From the NCBI GenBank assembly GCA_946002045.1, contig CAMFYM010000021.1, positions 1 through 16,181 of the forward strand: 16,181 nucleotides of DNA. Direction: 5' to 3'. Under the pieces are notes generated by a model. The model made no database searches and was not told the origin of the DNA. It saw only the letters and a program-made list of their open reading frames with translations. Positions 15,540 through 16,181 of this stretch are shown piece by piece. The stretch comes from an uncultured Clostridia bacterium. Its GTDB lineage: Bacteria > Bacillota > Clostridia > Oscillospirales > Acutalibacteraceae. The number at the start of each line of letters is the position of its first letter. The stretch's first letter is position 1. Position numbers and translations under genes: made by a program.

Positions 15540-15818
15540 ATGTTTGAAGACAAAACCTTAACCTGTAAGGACTGTGGCAACGATTTTGTATTCACTGCAG
15601 GAGAGCAGGAATTCTATGCTGAAAAGGGCTTTGTAAACGAGCCTCAAAGATGCAAGGAATGCCGTGACAAGAGGAAGGCTGCTGCAAGAGCTCCAAGAGA
15701 ATTCCACGATGCAGTATGCGCTAATTGTGGCAAGGAATGTAAGGTGCCATTTGTTCCAAACGGCGAGCGTCCTGTATATTGCAGCGAATGCTTTGCCGAA
15801 ATGAAGGAAGAAGGCTAA
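15540..15818 (+). CDS. Double zinc-ribbon protein of unknown function
   Basis: This small 92-residue protein has two zinc-ribbon modules. The first pairs Cys9/Cys12 with Cys38/Cys41, and the segment between (FVFTAGEQEFYAEKGF) matches the probable zinc-ribbon family often called zf-trcl. The second pairs Cys60/Cys63 with Cys81/Cys84, with an extra Cys67. A basic linker DKRKAAARAPR (43-53) joins them and could contact nucleic acid. The zinc-binding reading rests on Cys spacing. The function is unknown. AAGGGG lies nine bases before the ATG. It follows the sigma factor with no terminator between them and is followed by its own terminator. Confidence 0.86.
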   Translation: MFEDKTLTCKDCGNDFVFTAGEQEFYAEKGFVNEPQRCKECRDKRKAAARAPREFHDAVCANCGKECKVPFVPNGERPVYCSECFAEMKEEG

Positions 15819-15830
15819 ACAAACAAAAAT

Positions 15831-15861
15831 GAGAGCTCGCTATTGAGCTCTCTATTTTTTT
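15831..15861 (+). terminator. Rho-independent terminator after the zinc-ribbon gene
   Basis: An 8-bp stem GAGAGCTC / GAGCTCTC (15831-15838 with 15845-15852) with a six-base loop is followed by TATTTTTTT. It ends the sigH-zinc-ribbon transcript just before the tRNA promoter. Confidence 0.9.
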
Positions 15862-15872
15862 GAATTTTTTGC

Positions 15873-15901
15873 TTGACATATCATACTTTGTATGTTATAT
15901 T
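15873..15901 (+). promoter_or_regulatory. Promoter of tRNA-Ser
   Basis: A perfect -35 TTGACA (15873-15878) and -10 TATATT (15896-15901) are 17 bases apart. Predicted transcription starts near 15908, nine bases before the mature tRNA. Confidence 0.85.
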
Positions 15902-15916
15902 ATTTGAGCACCAAAC

Positions 15917-16005
15917 GCAGAGGTATCGAAGTGGTCATAACGAGGCGGTCTTGAAAACCGTTTGTCCGAAAGGGCGCGTGGGTTCGAATCCCACCCTCTG
16001 CGCCA
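15917..16005 (+). tRNA. tRNA-Ser (anticodon UGA)
   Basis: The 89-base gene folds as a class II tRNA. The 7-bp acceptor stem is GCAGAGG (15917-15923) with CCTCTGC (15995-16001). The short D stem is 15926-15928 with 15941-15943. The anticodon stem is 15945-15949 with 15957-15961 (one G·U), with TGA at 15952-15954. A long variable arm is closed by GTCC/GGGC (15964-15967 with 15972-15975). The T stem is 15978-15982 with 15990-15994, with loop TTCGAAT. Discriminator G and encoded CCA (16003-16005) complete it. The long variable arm and UGA anticodon both indicate serine, reading UCA and other UCN codons. Confidence 0.96.
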
Positions 16006-16006
16006 A

Positions 16007-16049
16007 GAAAAGGTCCCAAATTTGTCATAGACAAATTTGGGGCCTTTTC
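16007..16049 (+). terminator. Long hairpin terminator after tRNA-Ser
   Basis: A 20-bp stem (16007-16026 with 16030-16049), perfect but for one G·U pair, has a three-base loop and begins two bases after the tRNA CCA end. Both outer ends are AAAAGG/CCTTTT, so it may stop transcription from either side. The following T run is short (TTTT), so termination relies mostly on stem strength. Confidence 0.8.
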
Positions 16050-16051
16050 AA

Positions 16052-16181
16052 TGAAATAAATCCCTTGCGGGATTTGTGAAATAATACTTCGTGTTATGAA
16101 ATAGCTGACGCTATGAAATACGCTGTGGCGTATGAGGGATTTATTTTATTTCACATTTTGCCGCTAAGGCAAAATATTTCA
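16052..16181. repeat. Array of five small hairpins with TGAAAT linkers (unclassified element, reaches window edge)
   Basis: This is a non-coding stretch made almost wholly of inverted repeats. The hairpins are 16058-16064/16069-16075 (7 bp), 16081-16087/16091-16097 (7 bp, one G·U), 16101-16105/16110-16114 (5 bp), 16118-16123/16128-16133 (6 bp) and 16156-16162/16168-16174 (7 bp). TGAAAT occurs at 16052, 16077, 16097 and 16114, and its complement ATTTCA at 16148 and 16176. A longer stem, 16054-16064 with 16136-16146 (11 bp, perfect), can enclose hairpins 2-4 and excludes hairpin 1. It resembles an interspersed palindromic (REP/MITE-like) element or a structured RNA. No open frame or transposase is present. 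The element may continue beyond 16181. Confidence 0.7.

Noticed and set aside
15873..16079. Open frame of 68 codons on the plus strand
   Set aside because: It runs through the tRNA-Ser gene, its promoter and its terminator, so it is a chance frame.
16052..16181. CRISPR array
   Set aside because: The repeated unit is only six bases, the spacing varies and the intervening pieces are self-complementary; there are no cas genes.

Overview
The window looks like a chromosomal housekeeping segment from a low-GC Gram-positive bacterium of the Clostridia, most likely a gut-type Ruminococcaceae/Oscillospiraceae relative. The basis is AT-rich intergenic DNA, strong AGGAGG-type ribosome binding sites, the Firmicute order ecfA1-ecfA2-ecfT-truA, a SigH-type sigma factor and a tRNA gene with encoded CCA. 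Genus-level placement is a guess.

Positions 1-7222 hold one long minus-strand transcription unit read from right to left: ruvC, ruvA, ruvB, glmM, an rRNA-methyltransferase-like gene, ecfA1, ecfA2, ecfT and truA (cut by the window edge). Genes are separated by 35 bp or less, or overlap by 1-4 bp, behind one good promoter at 7194-7222. It combines Holliday-junction processing, UDP-GlcNAc precursor synthesis, the energising core of vitamin ECF transporters, and tRNA pseudouridylation.

Positions 7247-9093 hold a divergent pair with overlapping promoters. On the minus strand is a small flavodoxin-fold oxidoreductase with a four-cysteine motif. On the plus strand is a cation diffusion facilitator whose metal-site residues look like the manganese type.

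Positions 9091-13582 hold a minus-strand branched-chain amino acid operon, ilvB-ilvN-leuC-leuD, followed by a small unrecognised gene. It starts from a promoter with a short leader and ends in a bidirectional terminator whose stem contains the stop codons of both convergent genes. Its enzymes make acetolactate (valine/isoleucine) and isomerise isopropylmalate (leucine). ilvC, ilvD, leuA and leuB are not in the window.

Positions 13606-16181 run on the plus strand: ychF with its own promoter and terminator; a SigH-like sigma factor followed by a double zinc-ribbon protein; tRNA-Ser(UGA) with its own promoter and a long hairpin terminator; and at the right edge a non-coding array of five small hairpins joined by TGAAAT linkers.

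No phage, transposase, CRISPR or toxin-antitoxin module was seen. The terminal hairpin array is the only structure here that ordinary gene annotation does not explain. Several starts were moved to internal ATG codons because the ribosome binding site fits them better: ecfA1, ruvC, the cation transporter, leuD, ilvB and sigH.
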